From Pigoraptor chileana (taxonomy: Eukaryota > Opisthokonta > Filasterea): DNA of 31,759 bases. The position numbers were made by a program, and so were the translations under genes. This document shows positions 1-10,900 of this stretch, piece after piece (the first letter of the stretch is position 1; each line of letters opens with the position of its first letter). The DNA is taken from assembly GCA_943704495.1 (NCBI GenBank), contig CALSCR010002355.1:7014-38772 (forward strand), written 5' to 3'. The notes beneath the pieces are model-generated. The model did not search any database. It was not told where the DNA came from and saw only the letters and a list, made by a program, of their open reading frames with translations.

Positions 1-175
1 GGGGGAAGTACTGCAAATGTGATGTGAATGTGCGTAACAAGAAATGTCGGCGGGAATAGAGCTGATGGCTGTTAGAAATGCATGTCTCCGCGGCACCTCC
101 ATCACGCACTCCATGTTATGGTGTAGCCTGGGACGGGATGAATCCTCCATCTCACTCACGCAGGTTCAATACTAT

Positions 176-219
176 ATCTCTCTCTACGTCGAAAGTTATC
201 TCTCTCTACGTCGAAAGTT
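176..219. repeat. 22-bp tandem duplication
   Basis: A 22-bp unit beginning ATCTCTCTCTACGTCG occurs twice back to back (176-197 and 198-219) with no mismatches seen. No gene overlaps it. Confidence 0.8.
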
Positions 220-1492
220 ATGACAGCTATGAATGGCACCCACACGCCGGCATACACCAGTGCACACAAACACGCACACACGCGGTATCAATCGTCGTTC
301 AAAAGAATGTGCTGATGGCTCCACTCACCCTCATCCACCTGCATCCGTAGGCGAACGGAGCGACGGAAGAAATAGAAAGGCGCGAATGAACAGTAGGGAA
401 CAATTACATATGCAGAAAGAACAGGCGCGCGGCATGCACACCTACAATGTGTGTGTGTGCGTGTATTTGTAACTGTATGTGTGTCTCGTGTGAGAGAAAG
501 CATGTGTATAACACATAACGCTCTGTGTTGCAGGACCTTTGGGTCGTGCAATGTATGGAGGTACGTTCTAGTCTGACTGCACGCACTTGGCATGTGTATG
601 TTTGGTTTGTGTTTGGGCGCGTGTGTCTGCGCACCCACCACAATAGGTGATCTTCACGCGACACGCCATTTGTGTGTCAAGTTGCAAAACGCCCCACAAA
701 AAGGCGTAGTTAATGTTGCGTGTGATAGAATATTCCACTCTTGTGTCAAAAGTGTGTTATTGTTTCTTGAATTAATAAAAAAAAACACACACATAACAAA
801 CATAAACCAAGTCCTCACAGAATTTTCCGGCGTGGACCGGTGTGTCATTGCCCAACCGTGACCCAATACAGTATATACAGTATGGAGCGGTCCTTCTTTG
901 AGAGAAGATCGGTGCGAAAAGGAAAAATCAGTATGAAATTGTATGACAGCCCAGAAATAGACCCTCGACTGGAGGCGTTTTATCGGCGTGTTTCTCTTTT
1001 GCACATTGACAGCCTCCAAACGAGGAGTTCAAAACTGCCAGTTCTCTTCTCGTGAGCGTGTGCATGCCTGACTGTCTATGCCGATGGAAATTTCCTCCCA
1101 TGAGATATAAACCACAAGATGGGACACAATTGGATAGAAGTATCAATCGAACGGGGTTTTTTCTTCACCCTTATGTCGTCATTGCCCGAGACAGTCCGGT
1201 CCCTCAGGTCCAACAAGGCTCGTAATGCCGTGCGGACGCTACATGGGCACACGCTCGGTGACCATCGCACACGATGCCTTTGCAAATGTGTTGTAGCGGT
1301 GTCATATTATTTCGTTCATTGAAGTTCGCTTCGGTCCGGAATGAAAAACTGAGTAACCGGATGTGAATCTCAGAGTTAATGCACGCGTACGGCGGCGAGT
1401 CGAGCATTTAGGGACGACTGAACTCTATCCACTTCAACGGACGGGCTTTCCATCGCACAAGCAGCTTCATCTCACACTCGCCGTATGACAGT

Positions 1493-1831
1493 ATGGCGCC
1501 CATCTCTGCGTGGCACTGTCGGCCATTTCGTCTTATCACGACGGCATCACCACCGCGCCTCCGCCACACACTTCGCCGAGTCCTGCGAGGCTTCCGGAAC
1601 GAGCCCCAGCTAAGGCGGCTGCTGCGTCTCTTGATCTTTTGTCTCCGTGAATCAAGCCGTGCCGTTGTAGCACAAGCGCAAGGGTCTGCCGACACCCTGG
1701 CACTGCAAAGCGCCGACCTGTCCGTCGTGGTGGAGGTCACGGCGAACGAGCTCGTCACCGTGGTTGCAAGATGCGATCCCCGCGTCCTCGAGCTCCTTCT
1801 AGCTTTTCTCGATTTTGCGTCAAGCACCTGA
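1493..1831 (+). CDS. Possible hypothetical protein, 112 aa
   Basis: This is an open frame from ATG 1493 to a TGA at 1829-1831 inside a GC-richer block. Its first half is Arg/Leu-rich and its second half is Val/Leu/Glu-rich (for example ANELVTVVARCD). Third positions favour G/C, as in the real exons of this window. The opposite strand is also open (1408-1827) but reads as Arg/Ser-rich, the usual antisense shadow of hydrophobic coding sequence. I recognise no domain, signal peptide or flanking exon. It could be an isolated exon or chance. Confidence 0.25.
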   Translation: MAPISAWHCRPFRLITTASPPRLRHTLRRVLRGFRNEPQLRRLLRLLIFCLRESSRAVVAQAQGSADTLALQSADLSVVVEVTANELVTVVARCDPRVLELLLAFLDFASST

Positions 1832-2189
1832 GATTATCTGAGAGGACCCTGAAGGCGCATCCGGCGGTGTGCGTATCAGACTCTCTTTTTGTCAGGGAGG
1901 TCGTCTCAACGTCAAGAGTGGAGAGGGGGGGGAGGAGAGAGAGAGAGAGAGACAGAGTCTAACTCCATACATAACTATCTCGCATCGCGACTCATCTCTG
2001 TATACTGATGGGACTCCGCATTGTGTATAATTTCGTCGGAAATGTGTCCGCGTTCAGTGTCGTAATAATGAAACCGAATGAAAATATGGAGTGAATGTCC
2101 AATCGATATCCACAGTCTGCAAATGGCGAGTCCAATATGACATCGGAAGAGCATTTCTCGTTCTTTCTTTGTGCTTGTTTTGTTTGGGG

Positions 2190-2657
2190 TCACTCGTCGC
2201 GGACAATGTGAATCTTGTACACATTCTCGAACTTTTCGACCATCTCAGGCGGCGGGTGCTGACCCGGTGCGAGCGACGCAATGTCACGCATGAGTCCCTC
2301 TGACGGACCGGCGGGTGAGTTGATTACAATCAACCGCGCGTCCGTAACGGCCGTAAATCTACGCTTCACCAGTGGCCCCGCGAGAACGGCGTCGCCCGGA
2401 TGCGCCACAAACACTTCACCATCGACGCAAAATTCAACTTGGCCATCGATTATGTAAAAGATTTCAACGTCGATTTCGTGATAATGGTATGGTGCGAGGT
2501 TTCCTTTCGGAAGAATGCTTTCGTAGAGAGAAAGACGACCTCCTGCATCCGCACCGGAGAAGAGAATGCGCGTAATCTCGCCCCCATCGATGTGTAACTG
2601 CTCTGCCGATGCACCGCGCACATACTTGCGCAGCCGCTGCGGGACGGATGCCGCCAT
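2190..2657 (-). CDS. Small cupin-domain protein, 155 aa, intronless
   Basis: This is a single-exon gene from ATG 2657 (MAASVPQRLR) to a TGA at 2190-2192. It encodes one cupin beta-barrel. Motif 1 is around residues 50-70: PYHYHEIDVEIFYIIDG carries the metal-type H-x-H pair and the downstream Glu and Gly. Motif 2 follows as DGEVFVAHPGDAVLAGP. The length fits single-domain cupins. There is no signal peptide or membrane segment, so it is probably cytosolic. Cupins bind a divalent metal or a small ligand and serve as dioxygenases, isomerases or binding proteins. The sequence does not say which, and motif 2 lacks a clear second-motif His, so catalysis is uncertain. It lies head-to-head with the secreted glycosidase-like gene across a 295-bp spacer and may share its promoter. 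Confidence 0.8.
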   Translation of the reverse strand: MAASVPQRLRKYVRGASAEQLHIDGGEITRILFSGADAGGRLSLYESILPKGNLAPYHYHEIDVEIFYIIDGQVEFCVDGEVFVAHPGDAVLAGPLVKRRFTAVTDARLIVINSPAGPSEGLMRDIASLAPGQHPPPEMVEKFENVYKIHIVRDE

Positions 2658-2952
2658 CTCCTCTGCTTTAATCCTGTCTGTCAGTCAATAAAACCCGCCG
2701 TCAGTGCTCTTAGCTCGATCTCTCCGCAATGTCGAGGAGCTTCCTTCAAATCAAGGCAATGTTTTAGGTGTAGAGGAGACGTGTCAGTGCTACACTGCCG
2801 ATATTGTAAACGTCACGAAAAATACCCGGTGTTGCTGTCACGTGACTTCAAACTAACCGGCCAATCAGAACCTTACGCACGTCGGAGAGGAGTTTGTGAG
2901 CACTGCAATTGTATGACAGAAGAAGTGCCCAGGATCCCGCATTGTGTGCGCA
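2658..2952. promoter_or_regulatory. Divergent promoter (cupin / glycosidase-like gene) with E-box palindrome and CCAAT box
   Basis: The 295-bp spacer between two divergent start codons holds the 10-bp palindrome GTCACGTGAC at 2837-2846. A CCAATCAG element follows at 2861-2868, 15 bp away. CACGTG with flanking T/A is the core bound by bHLH factors of the USF/CBF1/TFE type, and CCAAT is the core bound by NF-Y. Factor identity in this organism is inference. The same pair recurs at 21848-21885 and 30403-30452. Confidence 0.5.
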
Positions 2953-5435
2953 ATGAAGCGGATCCGCAATGGTCTTAGGATGGCGTCTCTGAGGCTCCTC
3001 GTGGCAGTGTTTGCTGCGGCTCTGATAGTGTGCGCCGATCGAACCGCTGGCAGATTGGATTGGCTTGTACCGTCGGGGGCAGGTGCATCCAACACGTGGC
3101 CAGTGCGCATCGAGGATGGCGAAGATGGAAGCATCACGCTCACAAATGGACTTGTTTCGCGTGTGTTTTCGATGGAGCCTGCGTTTGGGACGGTGGACTA
3201 TGTCAACCATCAGCGTGGGGAGTCGCTCTTCCGCGCCGTAAAACCGGAGGCGTCTGTCACTCTGGTGAGAGTCCACGTGCACTGTCACATCGATTGTACA
3301 TTCCTTGCATTAACGTCGTTTATGTGTCGACAGACTTGTTTTTAATTGAGCAATACTGCCAATGTGAAGTGAGTGCATATCGTATCGTTATTGCTATTTG
3401 CGCAAAGTATGGCCCCATGTAGTAACCCTTATTTACTTCATGTTAACCCCTCCAACAAACACACTCCCCGCTCTAGGATGGGCGAGTGTACGCGATAGGT
3501 GGACTCGTGCAAAACGGGCCGGATGCATACTTCAACGCCACGTCCGCCAATCTCACCGCCGACGCCTCGGCATTTCTTTACGCGGGCCACGTGACTCGCC
3601 GTCCAACTGCCCCCGTTGCGTGGACGCCGGGATCCCGCCACTCGGCAAGGAAGGGCCCATGGCCGCCCGAGGGTCTCACTCTGATTGTGCGTTTCGCCGC
3701 CCCTGAGGATGCAGATCCGGCGCACAGGAGTGTACATGTCTGTGTCTTTTACGAAATGTACGCAGGGCACCCGTACCTGTCCAAGTGGATTGTGGTATAT
3801 CGCGGTGACAATCCGGGCAGTGAGTGTGCGTCAGAGTCGGTTGGGGCTTTTAATCACCGCAGGCAGCATGAGGATGCATCCGCGGCAGATCACGGAGGAT
3901 CTTTCCGTCAACACAAGAGCGCCTTTGCAGATGCAGCTGTCGTTGTGAATCACGTGACTGTCGAGTTGCTTGCCACAAACCACGCCTATTCTCCGCTGAC
4001 GTTTGCGCCGTATGCCCCATCGTCACGTGCGTCGGACATTACGAGCCTTCTATCGCTCGATGCAACCATTCCCCACTCTGCGGCGGTGGGTTCCTTTTTT
4101 GGGGAGCCGTCTGCATTTGGTCCGCATTTATGTTATTGTGTGATGTACGGTGCTTAATTAGTGATTGTTGTCCCTTTCTTTTGGTTCATCCTCAAAAGTT
4201 ATATTATATGTGTTTGTTTTGAGTGTATTAAGTGGGATCATCCTCAAAAGTTATATTATATGTGTTTGTGTTGAGTGTATTAAGTGGGTTCATCCTCAAA
4301 AGTTATATTGTATGTGTTCGTGTTGAGTGTATTAAGTGGGTTCATCCTCAAAAGTTATATTGTATGTGTTTGTGTTGAGTGTATTAAGTGGGTTCATCCT
4401 CAAAAGTGTGTGTTTGTGTTGAGTGTGAGCTCCTTGTGGGGCATTGCGTGTTTGTTTGTCATTTTTGATTCTCATTGCGCTCGTGTCCTTTGGAAGACGT
4501 GTGTATTTTTTAATAGGTGCAATCGAAGGGGCATTATTTGCATGTGTGGGGCGGCTGAACGCCTACACACAATTGCGAGATGCAACACAAACATCTCAAT
4601 TCATTCCGCATTGTTCATACACACACACACACACACACAATACACATGCACGCACACTACGCGCAATACTATATGCACTCGGCCGCACAGCTCGTGTGGA
4701 CAGATGATTCGGACGTCGATGCAATGCCCGGCGCCAGCGAGCCCTTTCTCAACTGCACATACACATCCGGGCCTGGCCTTCCCCTTGCGTCCCCAGGGAG
4801 CATATTCGTCTCATACAGGGTGCTCGAGGTCATCCACGACTCGCTCGAACCCGAGCGGTGGTCGCTGTTTCGCCGAAAAATGACCCGATTGTTGGCACCC
4901 TGGACCACCGAAACTCCAGTCTTCTTCCACCTCACGGATGCCTCTGACGCTGGCTTCCGCTTTGCAGTCGACCAAATGGCCGAAGTTGGTTTTGAGATGC
5001 TGATCTTCTCGTTTGGGACGTCGTTTCAGATGGAGAATACAGACCCGGCATACCTTGCGTCCCTGCGCGCAAACGTCGAGTATGCCCGCGCAAAGGGCAT
5101 TGAGGTCGGCGGATATGATTTGATTGTGCTTGACAGGGGGCATGGTGGCGACAATGTCGGGGACGAGTACGACTGCATTGGTGAGTGCGCACAAACGTCA
5201 CCCGAGCTTCAGAATCCTGAAGTGGGCCTGTCTTTATCTCTGTGTGTGTATTTGGAGGCGCTTGGGCATGTGATTCGAAGTTATGTGTCTGTGTGTTTGT
5301 GAAGGCGCATGGGTAGTGCGACTAGTAACTGAAACTGGTATGTGTCTCTGTGTGTGTGTGCTGTATCTTGCGCGCACATTATAACGCAACTGATATGTTT
5401 TGTTCCGTGCTTTCTATTGCTCTCTCATGTGTGCA

Positions 5436-5520
<85 letters not shown>

Positions 5521-7325
5521 AGACGCGGTAACCCTCACACCGACTGTGGACGCATGCCTTGCGTCGGCGTGGTGGGACAAACTCAACGGTTATGTCTTTG
5601 GGTTTTTAAATGCCACGGGGCTGTCCATGGTCGAAACCGATGGGCCATACGGCGGCACCCAGTGTGCATCCACCTCACAGTGAGTGTTTTTGTTCGATGT
5701 GTGAGAGGGAGAGAGAGAGATGTAGTATTCAAGGCAGTGTCTTAGGCGCTGTGCCCATGGACTCCACATGAGAGAGAGAGAGATGTGGGATTCGAGTCAG
5801 TGTCATAGGCGCTGGGACTCCACACCACATGAGAGAGAGATGTAGGATTCAAGTCAGTGTCATAGGCGCTGTGCCCATGGACTCCACAACATGAGAGAGA
5901 GAGTGAATGTGTGTGGGTGTGTATGTGTGTGAGTGCTGGTGGGATCGTCCGTGCGTGATGTCAGTGCATGTATCTCAGTTCGCGTGAATCTCATACACAC
6001 ATGGAAGGAGGTGTGGAGTCTTCTTTCAAAGAGGAAATTAAGGGCAATCATACAGTATGTTCCCTGATAGTGATGGCCGGTGAACAGTTAGTACTGCCGG
6101 CGTCACCTTGTCCACAACGTCGATTATCACCGGATTAAATTGGCATTTCACTGACCCCATTTCGGTCGTCGCATTCGTTTTATTCTCTTCATAACCCAAC
6201 GCAGCGCACATCATGCTGGACTTGAAGACAGCGTTTACCAGCAGACAATGCTCCAGGCGCAAATGTACGCCCGATTGCGAGAACTCGGAATATTCATCAA
6301 CCAGCCAGACAACTACTTTTACGCTGGCGGATCGAAAACGGGGATGGGCTACAACGAGAATCAGGTCAGACAGCACTCAGAGGCATTGTCAGTGTTGCTG
6401 TTTTCGCACTCACTGTCATGCATGTGCAAACACATATTTCACAACTTGTAGATGCAGCACAGTAAGTGGCGGTGTTCGTTAGCTGCTGGAACACGGATTG
6501 TTAGGGTGATTCGGGTGTTTAGGGATGTTGTGTGTCCGGACAGCCGGCTGTATTTTTCCAGTCGTACTGAAAGCGAGACAAGCCCACGGAGTAGTGCCCA
6601 GAAACAAACGCCGCATCCAGTAGATTGTGCTCACATTTTCCATTGACAAACAATCCGTCCGGCGCTCGTTTTTTTCTTCTTCTTTCCGTCCCCATTGGAA
6701 TATTTGATTCATGCAGTACTCGTTGCCCAGGTGGCAGGACCTCACCATCAGCCGACAGAGTATATTCGAAGACACGTATGCATACATTCCATCGCAGGGG
6801 TGGATGTTTGTCCCGCTGGTCGATTACCACGGGGGCGGCGATGCGGCTGCATTTGAGCCTCTCTCGGTACATATTCACGAGTACGAGTGGGCGCTTGCTC
6901 AATATCTCGGCATGGGCGTTGCGGCGTGCTATCGGGGATCCCGGTTGTACGACACAAACGCAACGCGTGAGGTGGTGACCAAATGGGTTGCGTTTTACAA
7001 CAAATACCGAGAAGTGCTCAGCGCGGATATTATTCACGTGCGGCGTCCAGACATGCGGGGAATCGACTGCATGTTGCACGCCGACGCATGGCTAGAGGGG
7101 GTCAAAGGACTTGCGTTCGCGTTTAATCCGACTGATTCGGCACTCACGGACACGGTCGTCCTTCCGCTTTACTACACCGGCATCGGCGAGGTTGCAATTG
7201 TGTCAGAGATGGGCGGCGCACCGCAAAAGTATGCGCTTGACAGAGAATTCAACATTGATCTCCAAGTGAAGCTGGGTGCGCGCAGCTTCGCGTGGTTTAC
7301 TATCGAGAGCGGAGATGCGCTGTAA
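2953..7325 (+). CDS. Secreted alpha-galactosidase-like glycoside hydrolase, six exons, about 778 aa
   Basis: Exons are 2953-3264, 3477-4085, 4691-5180, 5523-5679, 6205-6364 and 6717-7325. All junctions are GT-AG and keep frame, for a total of 2337 nt. ATG 2953 (MKRIRNGLRMAS) opens onto a hydrophobic signal peptide (LLVAVFAAALIV), so the protein is predicted to be secreted or lysosomal. Residues 40-300 look like an N-terminal beta domain with the segment FYEMYAGHPYLSKW. The C-terminal half looks like a TIM barrel: DQMAEVGFEMLIFSFG near residue 400, KGIEVGGYDLI, VETDGPYGG near 505-513, INQPDNYFYAGG, NENQYSLPRWQDL across the exon 5/6 join, and GWMFVPLVDYHGGG. From memory this matches an uncharacterised family often labelled alpha-galactosidase (clan GH-D-like). 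Asp510 in VETDGP is a candidate catalytic acid. Substrate is unknown. Exon 2 also contains a GTGAGT (3820), read through here because splicing would break frame. Confidence 0.75.
4183..4430. repeat. 52-bp minisatellite inside intron 2 of the glycosidase-like gene
   Basis: The core TCATCCTCAAAAGTTATATT recurs with a 52-bp period. Copies start at 4183, 4235, 4287, 4339 and about 4391, and the last one is shortened. Copies differ by single substitutions. It lies wholly in an intron (4086-4690). Confidence 0.9.
5443..5518. repeat. (GT)38 microsatellite in intron 3 of the glycosidase-like gene
   Basis: This is an uninterrupted GT dinucleotide run of about 76 bp that ends four bases before the acceptor AG at 5521-5522, so the run sits where a polypyrimidine tract would normally be. 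A shorter (AC)n tract lies upstream of exon 3 at about 4618-4640. Confidence 0.95.
5705..5890. repeat. Three tandem copies of a ~60-bp unit in intron 4 of the glycosidase-like gene
   Basis: The unit consists of a GA run, then GTAGGATTCAAGTCAGTGTC, then ATAGGCGCTG, then usually TGCCCATGGACTCCAC. Copies are about 5705-5769, 5770-5829 (lacking the TGCCCAT segment) and 5830-5890. A diverged single copy lies at 19256-19315, so the unit is also dispersed. Confidence 0.85.
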
Positions 7326-7990
7326 TTTGTCGTTGGAGAATTGTGCCGATTGAGTAATGTTGTTCACGATTAAACACTCTTTGTACATTTTTATAACTGA
7401 TTTATGTTTTGCAATGGTTGTGTGTTTTTTGTTGGTATGTTGTGGCAGTGTGTAAGCGACGCGCTTGCAACTGAAGCCAATGCCGGGCATCAGCCACTCT
7501 TAAAGGTACGGTATTGAACATTACAAAAGTCATTCGAAACCAGTTTTAGGCCGGCAACGGCACTTCGGTGATTTCGAACTATCACTTCTCTGAAAGGGAC
7601 TGGGCATGGCATCCATACTCTGACCCAACGTGACTCACACTCCCCTGCATTTTGTGTTTGTTCATTGTGAGAGGACAAATACATGCGGCAGAGTGAGCTT
7701 CAAGGGCAACTGAAAGTGCCACGCGAACTACTCTAAGAACAAATAACGAAAGCTGTTAATATCATTTGATACTGTATGCGCCCACTTTCATGATCAGATG
7801 GCACAATATAATTCATTCAGTTGTTTGCAGGGACGGATGCAGCCGCCGCCGCGGACGCCGCAATAACCGACGTCGACAGTGCAGCAACAATACCACGTGT
7901 AATGTACCCAGTGAGCTGCAGCGTAGCGACTCCGCTTGACTGTCAACCCGAACTCAATAAAACAACAATCCGACTCTCTCAGAGTGCAGT
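7326..7990. other. Convergent 3' spacer (glycosidase-like gene / PWP1)
   Basis: The 665-bp spacer lies between two converging stop codons. It has an ATTAAA at about 7368 that could serve as the poly(A) signal of the + strand gene. A GC-rich segment at about 7825-7950 can be read as a short open frame, but it has no splice-supported start and probably lies in the PWP1 3' UTR. I see no other gene. Confidence 0.6.
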
Positions 7991-10900
7991 TCACTTTGCC
8001 GCGCTCGACGCCTTCTTCTTCTTCTTCTTCTTCTTCTTCTTTTCTGCAGACGCACTTCCGCCCGCACTCGAGGCGGTAATTTCGCGCTCGTCATCCTCAT
8101 TGTCACCTTCTTCCCGCTTGTCCTCCGCAACATCCATCTGCACACACAAAAATTTAAAATTAAAATATAAAAAAACAAGCAAAAACCCACACAAACAGTG
8201 GAAAAATAAATATCACCGGGGAGACGCAGAACACAAAATTGAAAACATATGTGACAAATACACAATATCAACATACATGATTGACGATTTGCACACGCCA
8301 CACAGGGAATAAAGCGAACACACCGCACCACACACAATACACACAAACACCGACCAGATTGTGCACGCCATCCCACCTTCTCTCCATCGTCGTGTGTGGC
8401 AGCGGCAGGTGCCCTTGGAGGCGCAAACGCAAATCGGTCCTCAAAACGTTTCCGAACCGCAGCCGATTCCGCGAGATCCACGACCTTCACAATGCCCTTT
8501 CCTCCGCCAACGGCAATGGTGAGCGGACTGTCGGGAGAAAAGCCGAGTCCGTAGAGAGGACCCTGCGGCAGCACATACACACAAAATGAAATCAATATCG
8601 ACTTATTTATCACCCCAAAAAGCCCCGTGTGCGAAAACAATAAATTCGTTGAAATATGCAACCACACACACAGCGAAGGCATCGCACACACCGCAATTCT
8701 TCTTCTCACTCATAGGTATGAAGTGCAAGTACACACGGAGAACACAGCCTACACATCTCTCCCCCTCCACGCTTCAACTCTTCTCAGCAAGTGCACCCAC
8801 CAGTTTGTACTGCATGCCCCATACAAAGACGGGCGTTTGGCCGGCAACGTCCCAGACCTTGATGGTCTTGTCAGCAGAGGCGGTGACGAGCAGTCCGTTG
8901 ACAGCAGTGCTCATTGCAATTGCCGTCGCAGGCTTGTCGTGTGCGCCAATCGTAAAAACAGCATTGCCGCCGGGCGTGCGCGCATCGTGGCACGTGACGC
9001 TGCCGTCCTCGCAGCTCACCTGCACGGGGAGGGGGGTTTAAAACACACATATTTAATCAGAGCCATTACTTCATACGAAGACACGGAAGGAAATACACAC
9101 ATTCCGGAAAAAACAAAACAGTTAAAGCCGATACAAGTAATGTGATAGTTAGCACGTGACATATGGTGCCAAGTGACGGACTCTGGCAAACAAGGGCAAC
9201 CCAAGTGGTTCTTGGCCAAATTAAAGACGCACCAAAAAATACTGCGGAGAGCAGGGATTCCAAATTGCGGCCTCGACATCTGCCGGGACAGAGTAGAGCC
9301 CAACAACCCCCGGATTGCGAGAATCAAACACCGACGCACGGCGGTCAAATGATCCCGTGAGGAGCACTGTCGGTTCTGCCGGATTCCACTTGACGGCTTG
9401 GACCTGTGCCGTGGGTTGCCATAGGAGCAGCGCACACAGCAACATGCAACAGGAGCAGTTGGTTGGTATTGGTTGGTATTGGTATTGGTTGGTATTGGTT
9501 GGTATTGGTTGGTATTGGGTCGCATGGATTGTGATGGCGCGCAACGCATAATTGGGCGCACAAGTGCAAGCAAACGAAGAGAAAAAAAGTGGAATAAAAA
9601 ACAGACATCGATTCGACAGTGGGAGAAGAGCCGCCTGAGATCAGAGCAACACAATGGTTGAAATAAGACAAACGCACACCGCACCTTATTTGTGTGGTGA
9701 GTGTATGTGTGGATGCACTTTTCCTCCCCAATGTCCCACAGCTTGACTGTCTTATCGGCAGATGCGCTCGCGAGGAGATTCCTGAACGCGGGAGCGAAAA
9801 CCAGAACAAACAGAAGCAAAAAGTTGGGTTACAAATACATTAAAATGCATTCGATGATAACAACAAACTGCAAATTTCAAACAGCCTGCTCCATACATAC
9901 GCACACGCACACGCACACATACATATACACATGCACAAACGCACCTGTTTCGCGCATTCCACGAGAGGCCCAGCACGGCGTCAGTGTGTCCTTGTTCGCC
10001 GCCTGCCTCTGCAACAGCTCCCTACAAGCACAACCGTCACAGTGAGAGAGTATTCACCGTTATGTGTGTGTCGTGTGTGTCGTGTTGTGTGTGCACAAGT
10101 GCAAAGGAGAAACACAAACCTTTGTTTTCTTAGACTTCTTCTTCTTTGCGCCTTCAAGAGTAATGTCGGCTTGGACGGCGTCGACAAGATCAAGGTCCCA
10201 AATCTCAATGGTGGGGTTCATGGTGCCGACAGCCACCATATTGGCCGCTGTGAATAGACGAATGTACAATGATGTTAGGCAATGGATGGGAAAGAGAGAT
10301 GTAAGAAGGATAGTGAAAGTGCACCGACACGAGCACTATTTTTGTACGTGGGCCATACACTTTGCCTGTCGCTGGACTAGAGACCGACAGTGGACAAGTG
10401 TGGTTGTCCATCTGCCCGCACACAAAAAAAAACACACAAACACAACACAAAGACAGTCCGACGGAAAAACGACCTCCCCCACCATTCTCCTCCCCCGGAT
10501 GGTAGTTGAGCCACTCGAGACAGAGAGGAAACGCTGGGAGTATAATTTCGTGGTGGACATAAACGTTGTCCTGGTCTTCTTCGTACACATACACCTCCAA
10601 TCGGCTGTACTCATCCTCCGTCTGTCCAGCAAGAATAAGATTGTCTGTGGGCCGGATCGTGAAGTCTTCAAGATCACTATCATCGTCCTCCTGTTGTAGG
10701 GTGGGACGCGTTGTGTGGATGAAATGAGCGCACGGAATACGTTGCCAATACGAATGTTCTAAAGTATACGAAAGGATCGGGCAGTGTGCAGCGAGATCAG
10801 CCACTCACGTCATCCTTGACAGTAATGTAGGGATCGTCCGCATTTGATGAGTAGTACGAGACCCCTTTGAGCCCAGTTATTGCTTCAAGTGACACATCTG

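Larger units (their letters stand above)
1..2189. other. Spacer with no convincing gene
   Basis: The region holds short CA/GT and GA tracts (for example around 250-290, 440-500, 775-800 and 1925-1955) and short open frames with no recognisable domain. The only stretch with coding-like composition is 1493-1831, which is listed separately. I see no RNA gene or transposase here. It lies downstream of the cupin gene (- strand), so its right end probably includes that gene's 3' UTR. Confidence 0.5.

Noticed and set aside
1408-1827. A - strand 139-codon open frame containing CHAE, considered as a deaminase motif
   Set aside because: The expected P-C-x2-C partner motif is missing, and the peptide is Arg/Ser-rich like an antisense frame.
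3820-3866. A possible short intron (GTGAGT...CAG) in glycosidase-like exon 2
   Set aside because: Neither nearby acceptor gives a length divisible by three. Removing it would break the frame into VVVNHVTVELLATN, which looks like real coding.
4183-4430. Regular repeats considered as a CRISPR array
   Set aside because: The copies are directly adjacent 52-bp tandem units with no unique spacers, and the setting is a eukaryotic intron.
7821-8120. A + strand open frame beginning with an Ala/Asp run
   Set aside because: It continues through a poly-Phe run, which is the antisense of the PWP1 poly-Lys tail. No splice-supported start is seen.
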